Of a DNA stretch of 64,000 nt, positions 33,011 to 41,558 are shown piece after piece. The DNA is from Fontibacillus puldeungensis (GTDB lineage Bacteria > Bacillota > Bacilli > Paenibacillales > Paenibacillaceae): positions 193,958 through 257,957 of the forward strand of contig NZ_JBHTLM010000006.1 in NCBI RefSeq assembly GCF_042678945.1. Reading direction: 5' to 3'. The notes beneath the pieces were generated by a model, which saw only the letters and a list, made by a program, of their open reading frames with translations, ran no database searches and had not been told where the DNA came from. The position numbers and the translations under genes were made by a program. How positions within the stretch are numbered: position 1 is the first letter of the stretch; the number at the start of each line of letters is the position of its first letter.

Positions 33011-33880
33011 TCATCCGTTTACAATTTCTCCTCCGTTGATATGAAGCACCTGGCCACTCATATACGAAGAGTCATCCGAAGCAAGGAAAACGTAGGCCGG
33101 AGCTACCTCCTCCGGTTGACCAGGACGCTGCATTGGGGTAGTTCCGCCAAACTCAGCTACTTGCTGCTGGTCGAAAGTCGATGGAATGAGCGGCGTCCAT
33201 ATCGGGCCTGGGGCCACTGCATTGACACGGATACCTTTATTACCAATGAGGTTCATTGATAGAGAGCGGGTAAAGCTCACGATCGCCCCTTTAGTCGCGG
33301 AGTAGTCGAGCAGTTGAGGATTACCTTTATAGGCCGTCACCGATGTGGTATTAATAATGGTGCTGCCTTTTTTCAAATGCGGAAGGACAGCTTTCGTTAA
33401 ATAAAACATAGAGAACAGGTTCGTTCGAAAGGTTCTTTCCAACTGCTGTGCAGTAATGGCGGTGATATCCTGTTGGGGATGCTGCTCTGCCGCATTATTC
33501 ACCAAAATATCAATTCGCCCGAAGAAATCCATTGTTTGTTTAACGATTTGGGTGGCAAAAGCCTCTACTCCGATATCTCCGGCAATCAGTAAACATCTTC
33601 GTCCCTCCTGCTCAACTTCCTGCTTCGTCTTTTCAGCATCGCTATGCTCACTTAAGTAAACGATCGATACATCCGTACCTTCCTTGGCATAAGCTACGGC
33701 AATCGCCCGCCCGATTCCGCTATCACCACCGGTAATTATCGCGACCTTACCCTGCAATTTACCAGCAGCTTTATAGTTTCCTTCATACTGAGGCTGAGGG
33801 TGCATTTGTGCCTCGATACCGGGCTGCTGATTTTGGTGCTGGGGAGGCATGGTCTGCTTCGATTGTCCATTTTCTGCCAT
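33011..33880 (-). CDS. Short-chain dehydrogenase/reductase (general-stress YhdF/YhxD type)
   Basis: A 289-residue SDR. A glutamine- and proline-rich N-terminal extension (residues 1-40) precedes the Rossmann fold. The cofactor loop is TGGDSGIGRAIA, with NNAAEQHP, and the catalytic set is S in TTSVTAYKG and Y-x3-K in YSATKGA. This long-N-terminus class is common among stress-induced Bacillales dehydrogenases. The substrate is unknown. Confidence 0.9.
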   Translation of the reverse strand: MAENGQSKQTMPPQHQNQQPGIEAQMHPQPQYEGNYKAAGKLQGKVAIITGGDSGIGRAIAVAYAKEGTDVSIVYLSEHSDAEKTKQEVEQEGRRCLLIAGDIGVEAFATQIVKQTMDFFGRIDILVNNAAEQHPQQDITAITAQQLERTFRTNLFSMFYLTKAVLPHLKKGSTIINTTSVTAYKGNPQLLDYSATKGAIVSFTRSLSMNLIGNKGIRVNAVAPGPIWTPLIPSTFDQQQVAEFGGTTPMQRPGQPEEVAPAYVFLASDDSSYMSGQVLHINGGEIVNG

Positions 33881-33923
33881 TAATTATTCTCCTTCATCGT
33901 GTTGTCGTAAAATTCTCTATTCC

Positions 33924-34856
33924 TCAATTAGGATAGCCCGCAGGGCCAAGCTTATCCCTATCATCTTCGAACTCGATTCCAAAGCGACTCAAAAACCAAG
34001 TGTCGTCGTATTTTCGCAGGTAGGCGTACTTTTGTCTTCGCAATTCAACAGCCTCCCGTTGCTCACTTTCCGATTTAGCTATTTCGCTCTCTCTGAACGT
34101 CCTGTACACCTGCCCGCAGCAGACGGATATCAACGCTTCCGAGAAATGCAAATACGCCAGAATGAGGAGATCGAAGCCCCATTGTTCCATACTGTCGTCA
34201 TATGGGAAGTTTTGCCTGAAAACCTGAATAAGTGAAACCTCCGGCACATAAGCGCAAAAACCGCCAAGCAGCCATATTCTTAGCGAAAACTCAGCCGTCT
34301 CCATTTCTTTTCCAATAAAGCCATCCTCTATCCCGCCGATATCCCTAAACTTGTCTCGATGAACGGCAAAGCATTCCCAAGACAACCAAGTCAATGCTTT
34401 TCCCTCAGCCACTAGAGGATAGTTGCGAATGGAGCTTAGCAGCCCATAAACCTCGTGGTCCCTGTTTGGTATAACGACAGAATGCTCACGAACCTTAAAA
34501 GAAGGTGAACTGCAATCCGCCTCTCCCGTCATGAGCGGTTCCAACAGTTTTTCCATCCAGTAATCGTCATAATAGAGATGAGCGCCGCAAAAAATTAAAT
34601 ACTTCCCGGTTGCATGGGCTGCTCCGACATTTCTCGCTGGAATTCCTTGCTCACCCTTCAGCCTCTTGATCGGCCTTTCGAAGCGGTAGCCCATGAGAAA
34701 ATCGCAACATCCATCCACGGACCCTTCGTCCACAATGATGACTTCATATGAAAGGGTTGTACGTGAAACCTTAAGCGACTCCATAGTCGTATAAAGATCG
34801 ATTCCGCCATTCTTGACGGTAATAATGATAGATACGGTAATAGGTTCGGAAAGCAT
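33924..34856 (-). CDS. Family 2 glycosyltransferase
   Basis: A 310-residue GT-A glycosyltransferase from the ATG at 34856 (AAGGAG upstream). VSIIITVKNGG, YEVIIVDEGSVDG and PARNVGAAHATGKYLIFCGAH follow the GT2 pattern; CGAH replaces the usual D-x-D metal motif. The later DGFIGKEMETAEFSLRIWLLG contains the acid/base-type E-D-like segment. No surface polysaccharide cluster is nearby, so acceptor and sugar are unknown. Confidence 0.82.
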   Translation of the reverse strand: MLSEPITVSIIITVKNGGIDLYTTMESLKVSRTTLSYEVIIVDEGSVDGCCDFLMGYRFERPIKRLKGEQGIPARNVGAAHATGKYLIFCGAHLYYDDYWMEKLLEPLMTGEADCSSPSFKVREHSVVIPNRDHEVYGLLSSIRNYPLVAEGKALTWLSWECFAVHRDKFRDIGGIEDGFIGKEMETAEFSLRIWLLGGFCAYVPEVSLIQVFRQNFPYDDSMEQWGFDLLILAYLHFSEALISVCCGQVYRTFRESEIAKSESEQREAVELRRQKYAYLRKYDDTWFLSRFGIEFEDDRDKLGPAGYPN

Positions 34857-35020
34857 ACTAATACTCCTTATATTTGGATAATATTTATATTTAATACATT
34901 TCAGTAATTTGTAGATGATTCCATAATAACCCAAATCGTACTTTCAGTAAACAAAAACAAAACTTCTAGTTTATTATCTTTCCCAATATATCTCACTATG
35001 TTAATTACAGGAGGGGTGTT

Positions 35021-35374
35021 ATGGACTACGAAGCATTGGGTAGAAGGCTGCGTCAAGAAAGGCATAAAATGCACTTGACCCAGGAAAAACTCGCCGAAAA
35101 AATCGAGGTTTCGGATGCATACATAGGGCAAATTGAGCGCGGAGAGCGCAGCTTATCGTTAGATACGCTAATCAAGCTGGCCAATCAGCTTGGTGTTACC
35201 GTAGACTATCTGCTTCATGATTCCTTTGAAATCACCAACGATAATTTTATAAGCCAGATACAACAGATTATGGCAAATCGTTCATCCAAAGAAAAACAGT
35301 TAGCGCTAGATATCATCAAGTTGATGTTTACCCACCTCGATGAATTGGGGAACGAACCGGGCGACCCTTCATAA
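35021..35374 (+). CDS. XRE family transcriptional regulator
   Basis: A 117-residue protein. Residues 6-62 are an XRE HTH (LTQEKLAEKIEVSDAYIGQIERGERSLSLDTL). The C-terminal helix KEKQLALDIIKLMFTHLDEL may dimerise. GGAGGGGTG precedes the ATG. It is divergent from the glycosyltransferase and could control it; no operator was identified. Confidence 0.85.
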   Translation: MDYEALGRRLRQERHKMHLTQEKLAEKIEVSDAYIGQIERGERSLSLDTLIKLANQLGVTVDYLLHDSFEITNDNFISQIQQIMANRSSKEKQLALDIIKLMFTHLDELGNEPGDPS

Positions 35375-35414
35375 AGCGATACGATTGCTATCCGTTCTAT
35401 GAATAAAGAGAAAA

Positions 35415-35455
35415 ATGACCTCCAGTCATTCCCTATAGGGAGTACTGGAGGTCAT
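35415..35455. terminator. Bidirectional hairpin terminator
   Basis: ATGACCTCCAGT (35415-35426) pairs with ACTGGAGGTCAT (35444-35455), with an inner CCCTATAGGG dyad. It separates the XRE gene from the convergent membrane-protein gene. Confidence 0.85.
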
Positions 35456-35471
35456 TCTCTTCTTGTGACGA

Positions 35472-35897
35472 TTAAATGATCGTGCTAAACACCATAAAAA
35501 AGGAAATAAGCAAAACTGTTACCGACAACAGTGCACTAAGTGTACGAAGCTTGCCTACCTCGGCCGTCGTAGCTTTGTTCTGCCGAATGCCTTCGAGTGC
35601 AAGGCGAAGCGGCTTGCCCATGATACCGCTAAAAGCTCCGATCGCCAAATAAAGCAAGGTAATGACAATCATCCACGGAACGGAATAATCACCTTGACCG
35701 ATCAAATATCCGCCGGTTAATAGCTGAATAATTAGACCGATTTGGGCGTATTTGTTCAATGAATTAACCGCAGAAATTGTGCCTTCACGGCCGGCAAGCG
35801 ATAACTTATCCACTTTTCCCAATACCAACGGTAGGAACAGATAAAAGCCAAGAGCTAAAGCGCCAATAATATGTAGAAAAAGCATGACCTGATACAT
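35472..35897 (-). CDS. Small four-helix integral membrane protein
   Basis: A 141-residue protein with four membrane helices: about residues 4-24, 52-70, 75-92 and 120-138. The first helix holds a histidine (LFLHIIGALALG), as in DUF2269-like and cytochrome-like small membrane proteins. I cannot assign it to a named function. It is monocistronic between two terminators. Confidence 0.7.
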   Translation of the reverse strand: MYQVMLFLHIIGALALGFYLFLPLVLGKVDKLSLAGREGTISAVNSLNKYAQIGLIIQLLTGGYLIGQGDYSVPWMIVITLLYLAIGAFSGIMGKPLRLALEGIRQNKATTAEVGKLRTLSALLSVTVLLISFFMVFSTII

Positions 35898-35963
35898 ATC
35901 ACAACCACCTTTCTATAGTCAATTACTTTTATTATATTCTATTATACCTTTATAGGGAAATAG

Positions 35964-35999
35964 AATAAAAAAAAGAAAACCTCCCTAAGTTCGGGAGGT
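35964..35999 (-). terminator. Terminator of the citZ-icd-mdh operon
   Basis: ACCTCCC (35979-35985) pairs with GGGAGGT (35993-35999); the minus strand continues into TTTTCTTTTTTTT. Confidence 0.85.
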
Positions 36000-36030
36000 C
36001 ATAATATATATTCAAAACGGAGGAAACTGA

Positions 36031-36981
36031 TTAACCTTCTACAACGGCAATCACATTACGTACAGAAGTAGCCGATTTATCGAGAGCTGCTTTTTCGTCA
36101 TCCGTCAGCTCCAGTTCAAACACTTTCTCAATACCGCTGCCGCCAAGTATAACCGGAACGCCCATAAATAGGCCATCATAGCCGTATTCACCTTCCAGCA
36201 AAGCGATAACTGGTAAAATCCGCTTCTTATCCTTCAGGATCGCTTCAGTCATCTGAACGAGCGATGCCGCAGGCGCATAATAAGCGCTGCCGTTACCAAG
36301 CAAGTTTACGATCTCACCGCCGCCAACCCTTGTCCGCTTTACGATCGCTTCGATGCGATCAGCCGGAATCAGCGTGTCGATCGGAATCCCTCCTACGCTA
36401 GAATACCGCACTAGCGGTACCATATCATCCCCGTGACCGCCAAGCACAAACCCGCGTACATCCTCAACGGAAACGTTTAGCTCTTGTGCGATAAACGTGC
36501 AATAGCGAGCGGTGTCCAGAACACCGGATTGCCCGATAACACGGTTTTTCGGGAACCCGAGCGCCTTATATGCCGCATAGGTCATGGCGTCAACCGGATT
36601 ACTCAAAATAATTACCGTCGAGTCAGGGCAATATTTCTTAACGTTCTCACATACCGAGCGAACGATTCCTGCGTTCGTATTCACGAGATCGTCGCGGCTC
36701 ATCCCCGGTTTACGGGCGATGCCGGCTGTGATGATCACGATATCGGAACCGGCTGCGTCCTCGTAGGAAGATGTACCGATAATGTTACTGTCAAATCCTT
36801 GAACCGGACTAGCCTCGAGCATATCGAGCGCTTTACCCTTTGTTGGGTTTTCAAGCTGCGGGATATCCAGCAGCACAACATCTCCAAGTTCTTTTTGAGC
36901 AAGCATGAGCGCCGTCGTCGCACCGGTAAAGCCAGCGCCGACAACGGTAATCTTTTTACGTTGATTAGCCACGATGGTCAA
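36031..36981 (-). CDS. mdh: Malate dehydrogenase (LDH-like)
   Basis: A 316-residue NAD-dependent enzyme oxidising malate to oxaloacetate. The nucleotide loop is VGAGFTGATTA. The substrate loop contains ARKPGMSRDDL, NPVDAMTYAA marks the NAD pocket and H in VLGGHGDDMVPL is the catalytic base. The KPGMSR arginine selects malate over lactate. It is the last gene of the TCA operon, five bases after icd. Confidence 0.95.
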   Translation of the reverse strand: MTIVANQRKKITVVGAGFTGATTALMLAQKELGDVVLLDIPQLENPTKGKALDMLEASPVQGFDSNIIGTSSYEDAAGSDIVIITAGIARKPGMSRDDLVNTNAGIVRSVCENVKKYCPDSTVIILSNPVDAMTYAAYKALGFPKNRVIGQSGVLDTARYCTFIAQELNVSVEDVRGFVLGGHGDDMVPLVRYSSVGGIPIDTLIPADRIEAIVKRTRVGGGEIVNLLGNGSAYYAPAASLVQMTEAILKDKKRILPVIALLEGEYGYDGLFMGVPVILGGSGIEKVFELELTDDEKAALDKSATSVRNVIAVVEG

Positions 36982-36986
36982 GCCTC

Positions 36987-38282
36987 CTACATGTTTTCGA
37001 TCACTTGATCGGCAAATTCAGAGCATTTTACTTCAGTTGCGCCTTCCATTAAGCGGGCGAAATCGTATGTTACCGTCTTGTTGTTGATCGCTGTTTCAAG
37101 CCCTTTGTAGATAAGGTCAGCCGCTTCGAGCCAGCCGAGGTGCTCTAGCATCATGACCCCGGACAAAATGACGGAACCCGGGTTCACAACATCCAGATCC
37201 GCATATTTCGGCGCCGTCCCGTGCGTCGCTTCGAAAATCGCATGGCCGGTGACGTAGTTGATGTTAGCCCCTGGAGCAATGCCGATGCCACCTACTTGTG
37301 CAGCCAAAGCGTCGGACAAGTAGTCGCCGTTCAAGTTCAGCGTAGCGATCACGTCAAAATCCGTCGGCCGCGTCAATACCTGCTGCAGCGCAATATCCGC
37401 AATTGCATCCTTGATAAGGATTTTCCCTGCCGCTTGCGCATCCTTCTGCGCCTGATTCGCTGCTTCGGTGCCGGACTGTTCCTTGATCCGATCATACTCC
37501 GCCCAAGTAAATACTTTATCCCCGAATTCCGCTTCCGCTACTTCGTAACCCCAATTCTTAAACGCGCCTTCCGTAAACTTCATGATATTGCCTTTATGAA
37601 CGAGCGTAACGCTCTTGCGCCCATGCTTGACCGCATATTCCACCGCCGCACGTACAAGGCGCTTGGAGCCTTCCTCAGACACCGGTTTAATGCCGATCCC
37701 GGATGTTTCCGGAAAGCGAATTTTCTTGACTCCCATTTCATTTTGCAGGAAGGAAAGGACCTTCTTCACTTCTTCGGATCCTTCTTTGTATTCGATGCCT
37801 GCATAAATGTCTTCGGTATTCTCCCGGAAAATGACCATGTCCACGAGCTCCGGATGTTTTACCGGCGAAGGAACGCCATCGAAATAGCGGACAGGACGCA
37901 GGCAAACATACAGATCGAGTTCCTGACGGAGCGCTACGTTGAGCGAGCGAATGCCGCCGCCAATTGGCGTCGTCAGCGGTCCTTTGATCGCCACAATGTA
38001 CTCACGGATCGCCGCAAGCGTATCAGCCGGCAGCCACTCTCCGTATGTATTAAAAGCTTTCTCGCCTGCAAATACTTCGTACCAGGCGATTTTCTTCTCA
38101 CCGCCGTAAGCTTTCTCCACGGCGGCGTCCAATACACGTTTGGATGCTTTCCAGATATCGCGGCCGGTGCCGTCACCCTCGATAAAAGGGATGACGGGGT
38201 GATTAGGCACCTGCAGCTTTCCATCTTTAAAATCAATTTTCTCGCCCTCGGTTGGAAGGTCGAACTTTTCCAGCTTCAACAT
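36987..38282 (-). CDS. icd: Isocitrate dehydrogenase (NADP type)
   Basis: A 431-residue enzyme making 2-oxoglutarate. GDGTGRDIW, the substrate serine loop GGIRSLNVALRQ, IFRENTEDIYAGIE and NLNGDYLSDALAAQVGG are all present. The ending HGTAPKYADLDVVNPGSVIL is the adenine-binding part. An 87-base gap separates it from citZ. Confidence 0.95.
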   Translation of the reverse strand: MLKLEKFDLPTEGEKIDFKDGKLQVPNHPVIPFIEGDGTGRDIWKASKRVLDAAVEKAYGGEKKIAWYEVFAGEKAFNTYGEWLPADTLAAIREYIVAIKGPLTTPIGGGIRSLNVALRQELDLYVCLRPVRYFDGVPSPVKHPELVDMVIFRENTEDIYAGIEYKEGSEEVKKVLSFLQNEMGVKKIRFPETSGIGIKPVSEEGSKRLVRAAVEYAVKHGRKSVTLVHKGNIMKFTEGAFKNWGYEVAEAEFGDKVFTWAEYDRIKEQSGTEAANQAQKDAQAAGKILIKDAIADIALQQVLTRPTDFDVIATLNLNGDYLSDALAAQVGGIGIAPGANINYVTGHAIFEATHGTAPKYADLDVVNPGSVILSGVMMLEHLGWLEAADLIYKGLETAINNKTVTYDFARLMEGATEVKCSEFADQVIENM

Positions 38283-38372
38283 GTTATTTTTTTCCTCCTT
38301 ACCACAATTTCTGCTCAGCTTATCACGGTCTCCATTTTAGCATAAATGCCCAGGTAGTTTCCCGCTTCTCGC

Positions 38373-39485
38373 CTATCTAAGTTCAATCGGAACGTACTGC
38401 TGATTGATGGCCCCTGTGTATTCGGCACGCGGGCGGATAATTCGGTTGTCGTCCAACTGCTCCAAAACGTGTGCTGTCCACCCGGAAAGTCGACTGATCG
38501 CAAAAATCGGCGTAAACAAATCGCTCGGAATACCAAGCAACGTGTACACAGATGCCGAATAAAAATCGACATTCGGTTTAAGTCCTTTTTGGCTCGTTAC
38601 GAGTTGATCGACTTTGACGGAAATGTCGTACAACGTCATATCACCTTTCAACAGGCTGAGCTGACGCGACATCTTCTGCAGATGCTTCGCCCGCGGATCC
38701 CCATTCTTGTAAACGCGATGACCAAAGCCCATGATCTTCTCTTTATTAGCTAATTTGCGCTGAATATACGGTTCAGCTTGTTCCAGCGTCCCGATCTCAC
38801 CCAGCATTCTCATCACAGCTTCGTTGGCACCACCATGCAGTGGGCCCTTTAAAGTACCTATGGCCGAGGTTACAGCGGAGTAAATGTCAGATAGCGTAGC
38901 GATCGTAACACGGGCGGAGAACGTAGAAGCGTTCAGTTCGTGATCGGCGTGAAGCACAAGCGCTTGGTCAAGCGCACGAATCGCTACCGGATCCGGTTGT
39001 TCTCCGGTCAGCATATAAAGGAAATTATGCGAAATCGACACACCCTTAAGTGGGGCAATCGGTTCCTTACCATCGCGAATTCGCGCATAGGCCGCAATCA
39101 ACGTAGGGATCTGAGTCTGGAGTTTGATCGCTTTTAACTGGTTGCTGTCACGAGAGATGTCATTAGCGGTTTCGTCATACAAGGCGAGAGCTGATACGGC
39201 AGTACGAAGCACTGCCATCGTATTTGCATTCGCCGGGTACAGTTTCATTTGATCGATAACAGCTTGTGGAACGGCAGCATAATCGCTTAATTGCTGCTCC
39301 AGATTGGTGAGTTCGGATTGTGTGGGCAGCTTGCCGTACCAAAGTAAATAGGCGGTTTCTTCAAAGCTTGCGCGTTCTGCCAAATCGTCGATATTGATGC
39401 CACGGTATGCGAGGACACCGTCGTGAATGGAACTGATCGAAGAAGTCGCTGCTACAATGCCTTCCAGGCCCTTGGTAGCTGTCAT
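38373..39485 (-). CDS. citZ: Citrate synthase
   Basis: A 370-residue citrate synthase from the ATG at 39485, with AAAGGAG upstream. Catalytic histidines lie in HADHELNAS and GFGHRVYKNGDPR, and GPLHGGANEAVM is the CoA/oxaloacetate loop. Residues upstream of this ATG in the open frame do not match the family. It leads the citZ-icd-mdh operon. A cre-like site at 39529-39543 suggests carbon catabolite repression. Confidence 0.95.
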   Translation of the reverse strand: MTATKGLEGIVAATSSISSIHDGVLAYRGINIDDLAERASFEETAYLLWYGKLPTQSELTNLEQQLSDYAAVPQAVIDQMKLYPANANTMAVLRTAVSALALYDETANDISRDSNQLKAIKLQTQIPTLIAAYARIRDGKEPIAPLKGVSISHNFLYMLTGEQPDPVAIRALDQALVLHADHELNASTFSARVTIATLSDIYSAVTSAIGTLKGPLHGGANEAVMRMLGEIGTLEQAEPYIQRKLANKEKIMGFGHRVYKNGDPRAKHLQKMSRQLSLLKGDMTLYDISVKVDQLVTSQKGLKPNVDFYSASVYTLLGIPSDLFTPIFAISRLSGWTAHVLEQLDDNRIIRPRAEYTGAINQQYVPIELR

Positions 39486-39528
39486 GAAACATCTCTCCTT
39501 TGTTAACATTTTGTGAGCAAACAAGCCA

Positions 39529-39543
39529 ATGAAAACATTTTCA
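39529..39543. promoter_or_regulatory. cre-like CcpA site upstream of citZ
   Basis: ATGAAAACATTTTCA matches the cre consensus WTGNAANCGNWNNCW at all specified positions but one (A for the central G). It lies 44-58 bases before the citZ ATG. CcpA control of citZ is known in Bacillus subtilis. Confidence 0.6.
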
Positions 39544-39585
39544 AATTTAAAGTTTAAAATTTTTGAAGTATTATGCATGAGGTCC

Positions 39586-39855
39586 AAATAAAAGAAAAGG
39601 AGGCTTCAAATGCTTACAAATTCATCATACTGGATTTCGCGAGGCATGGGAACTGCCTGAAGGCCGCTTAGTACATCAAATTGTTTTATCACGATCATAA
39701 AAAATTACAATTGTGTGAACGTAAATTTACGATTATCCATGTGTATTTGAGACACCATGAATCCTTGCCCAGCAAGGGGTTACGTCTTGTTTTCCAGTAG
39801 AAATAAGGATTTATAAAGAATGGGGAAATCAATCATAGTGTGGGGTAAATGTGGG
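39586..39855. other. Gene-poor junction between citZ and the prophage
   Basis: No gene is secure here. AAAAGGAGG followed by ATG at 39610 opens only 16 codons; the neighbouring frames stay open a little longer, so a broken gene is possible. The prophage attachment site should lie in or near this interval, but the partner copy is outside the window and cannot be compared. Confidence 0.4.
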
Positions 39856-39891
39856 AAAAGAGGGGCAACATCAAGCGTTGAGCCCTCTTTT
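39856..39891. terminator. Hairpin terminator at the prophage edge
   Basis: AAAAGAGGG (39856-39864) pairs with CCCTCTTTT (39883-39891). It ends the leftward phage gene that stops at 39905. Confidence 0.75.
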
Positions 39892-39904
39892 CTGTGTAAT
39901 AATG

Positions 39905-40120
39905 CTATATAAAAAACATTATGTTTTTGAAGTTGATTTTATAGTATGATAATAGTTTTACAGCTTCGTGTAATGGAATGTTGCCCGGGGCTTGTTCGTA
40001 TTCTTTTAAAACACCAATTGGGATGTTTGTAAATGATGATACTTCCTCAAGTGTTTTTTCTTGTATTAACCGAATGTTTTTTATACTGCATTTACACCCA
40101 GATAAGCTTACTTCCATCAT
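39905..40120 (-). CDS. Small phage HTH protein (XRE-like)
   Basis: A 71-residue protein. IRLIQEKTLEEVSSFTNIPIGVLKEYEQAPGN-like segment spans residues 16-47 and follows the helix-turn-helix layout of Cro/XRE proteins, although the recognition helix is poorly conserved. It may be a small regulator at the lysogeny end. A cysteine pair (CKC, residues 9-11) precedes it. It is divergent from the next HTH gene. Confidence 0.6.
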   Translation of the reverse strand: MMEVSLSGCKCSIKNIRLIQEKTLEEVSSFTNIPIGVLKEYEQAPGNIPLHEAVKLLSYYKINFKNIMFFI

Positions 40121-40202
40121 GGTTCATCCTCTCATTGTTGTTTACTGATGACTGACTAAATGATAAAATTACCGCGATGCTTGTCCGAAAGGAGCAAGAA
40201 CG

Positions 40203-40418
40203 TTGAACATCTCCCGTGGGAGATGCTTGCTTCCTGACCTACTCAAACAACGGAAATGGACTCAAACCTATTTTGCAGAACGATCTGGTAGGAGCGTCCG
40301 AATGATATCCCATTTTTGCAATAATGAACGGGCAATGTTGCCGGAAGATATGTACGTCTCTGCCATGATTCTAGAATGCAGAATGGAAGACTTGTATGAG
40401 TGGGTGTATAAGAAGTGA
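40203..40418 (+). CDS. Cro/XRE-type phage HTH protein
   Basis: A 71-residue HTH protein. LLKQRKWTQTYFAERSGRSV and then RMISHFCNNERAMLPEDM form helices 1-4 of an XRE domain. The rest is short. The start is TTG at 40203, with AAAGGAG nine bases upstream. It could be a Cro-like or antirepressor-type regulator. It is divergent from the 71-residue HTH protein to its left with about 80 bases between them. Confidence 0.65.
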   Translation: MNISRGRCLLPDLLKQRKWTQTYFAERSGRSVRMISHFCNNERAMLPEDMYVSAMILECRMEDLYEWVYKK

Positions 40419-40673
40419 GCTTGCGGGCATACCGCGCTCCCTCGGGCAATTCTGGAACAATTTGTTCTAAAAGCTCATTATGCGTTTGACATAAAATTCA
40501 CTTCCTTTCTTGTTATTCTAATCCCCCTACAATTCCGATTGAGTTGTAATATCACCGCATATCAAGCAAATTCTTATACTTCTTTCGGCTTTTGTAAGCG
40601 CTTTATGTACCGCGGTTATAAAGTTAGCCCTTTTGTACTATCCATGATTTTCCTGCGGTACTTTAATTATATG

Positions 40674-40687
40674 CGAACGTGCGTTCC
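40674..40687. promoter_or_regulatory. LexA/SOS box 1
   Basis: CGAACGTGCGTTCC matches the Gram-positive SOS box CGAACRNRYGTTYG at all but the last specified base. It lies 120 bases upstream of the 40807 gene. Two 7-bp arms GTACCGC (40607-40613) and GCGGTAC (40655-40661) lie just before it. Confidence 0.7.
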
Positions 40688-40697
40688 TGTCAACGAT

Positions 40698-40718
40698 ATA
40701 TTACCATTTTGGTAATAT
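40698..40718. promoter_or_regulatory. 21-bp perfect dyad, candidate phage repressor operator
   Basis: ATATTACCA, three bases, TGGTAATAT: nine-base perfect arms 11 bases downstream of SOS box 1. This is the usual size of a phage CI/Cro operator. The interval 40419-40806 has no gene and holds only these control elements. Confidence 0.55.
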
Positions 40719-40775
40719 TGTGAGCGGACAGATTTAGAAACGTCTTGATTTAATGGCTCGTCATTGGTTATTATA

Positions 40776-40789
40776 AGAACAAACGTTCT
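40776..40789. promoter_or_regulatory. LexA/SOS box 2
   Basis: AGAACAAACGTTCT contains GAAC-N4-GTTC and matches CGAACRNRYGTTYG except at the two outermost bases. It ends 17 bases before the 40807 start codon. Confidence 0.6.
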
Positions 40790-40806
40790 TGTTTGGAGTG
40801 ATGAAT

Positions 40807-41232
40807 ATGCCTATGGGCTTAAGTAACGAAGATTACTCTTATGTTAAGTTATACATTATATTGCCGCTGATCCTGACGGCGTTTGAACGTGATAAGAAAA
40901 TCATCGAACGTGAGCTAAAGACACCGCGACCATATGTGACGCTGTTGGATAATGCGATTAAGCGTGTGGAGGACGATCACCGGGAAGTGCGGCGTAAATT
41001 TAGAGTGCTGGGCTTGAAGGTATATGAAGAGAAACGAACTGTGGATGGCATATATGCCCGTTATCTATGCAGGGGATATCATTATGAGTTTAGTATGTTG
41101 TGGAGCCTTATAACGGCAGAATCAAGCGTACTAATGGAGAAATACTTGGGGCTGGATATATTTAAGTACATTAACCCAGCTATACCGGATGATGGGCATA
41201 CTTATGATGTGCCTTCGGATGTAAAACAATGA
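40807..41232 (+). CDS. Unknown phage protein under SOS-type control
   Basis: A 141-residue protein from the ATG at 40807, which has GGAGTG six bases upstream. It is mostly helical and charged: a basic middle (DDHREVRRKFRVLGLKVYEE) is followed by YHYEFSMLWSLITAESSVLM. There is no signal peptide or clear membrane helix. I recognise no family. Two LexA-like boxes and a 21-bp dyad precede it. This suggests induction on DNA damage, as for phage antirepressors or induction genes, but its function is not known. Confidence 0.7.
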   Translation: MPMGLSNEDYSYVKLYIILPLILTAFERDKKIIERELKTPRPYVTLLDNAIKRVEDDHREVRRKFRVLGLKVYEEKRTVDGIYARYLCRGYHYEFSMLWSLITAESSVLMEKYLGLDIFKYINPAIPDDGHTYDVPSDVKQ

Positions 41233-41238
41233 CCGCCA

Positions 41239-41442
41239 TTATTCGGCGGTCTTATTTTTATCTCGTTCAATTTTTTCTTCTATAGCTTCCAATATAAAAG
41301 CATTTCGGCTCGTACCTAGAGACTCAGCAATTTTATCAATTCTTTCCCGATCCCCCTTTTTACCCCATAATTTTATTTGATCATAGTTAGCTGAATTATA
41401 TTTGTCTTTTGCTCTTGTCGATGCTTTCCCCTGTTTTTCCAT
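41239..41442 (-). CDS. Ribbon-helix-helix (Arc-like) repressor
   Basis: A 67-residue protein from the ATG at 41442, with GAGGTGA upstream. YDQIKLWGKKGDRERIDKIA gives the beta strand and first helix. ESLGTSRNAFILEAIEEKIERD gives the turn and second helix of an Arc/MetJ-type fold. It is divergent from a 41-residue membrane peptide. Two 18-bp dyads between them, 33 bases centre to centre, look like its operators. Confidence 0.75.
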   Translation of the reverse strand: MEKQGKASTRAKDKYNSANYDQIKLWGKKGDRERIDKIAESLGTSRNAFILEAIEEKIERDKNKTAE

Positions 41443-41476
41443 TATTATCACCTCACCTTGATAATAACACAAATAA

Positions 41477-41531
41477 TATACTGATACCAGTATAAAAAAC
41501 TATTGACAATATAGTGGTACCAGTATATAAT
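41477..41531. promoter_or_regulatory. Consensus promoter with two RHH-type operators
   Basis: TTGACA (41503-41508), 17 bases, TATAAT (41526-41531) is a perfect sigma-A promoter reading right. Operator 2, TATAGTG-GTAC-CAGTATA (41510-41527), fills its spacer. Operator 1, TATACTG-ATAC-CAGTATA (41477-41494), lies upstream, where the divergent repressor gene is transcribed. Arms are perfect in operator 1 and have one mismatch in operator 2. Confidence 0.75.
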
Positions 41532-41558
41532 AGAAATATAAGGAGGTGAGACAAGGAC

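Noticed and set aside
37221..38345. A 374-codon plus-strand frame
   Set aside because: It is entirely antisense to icd, has no family resemblance and no ribosome binding site; its openness follows from icd codon bias.
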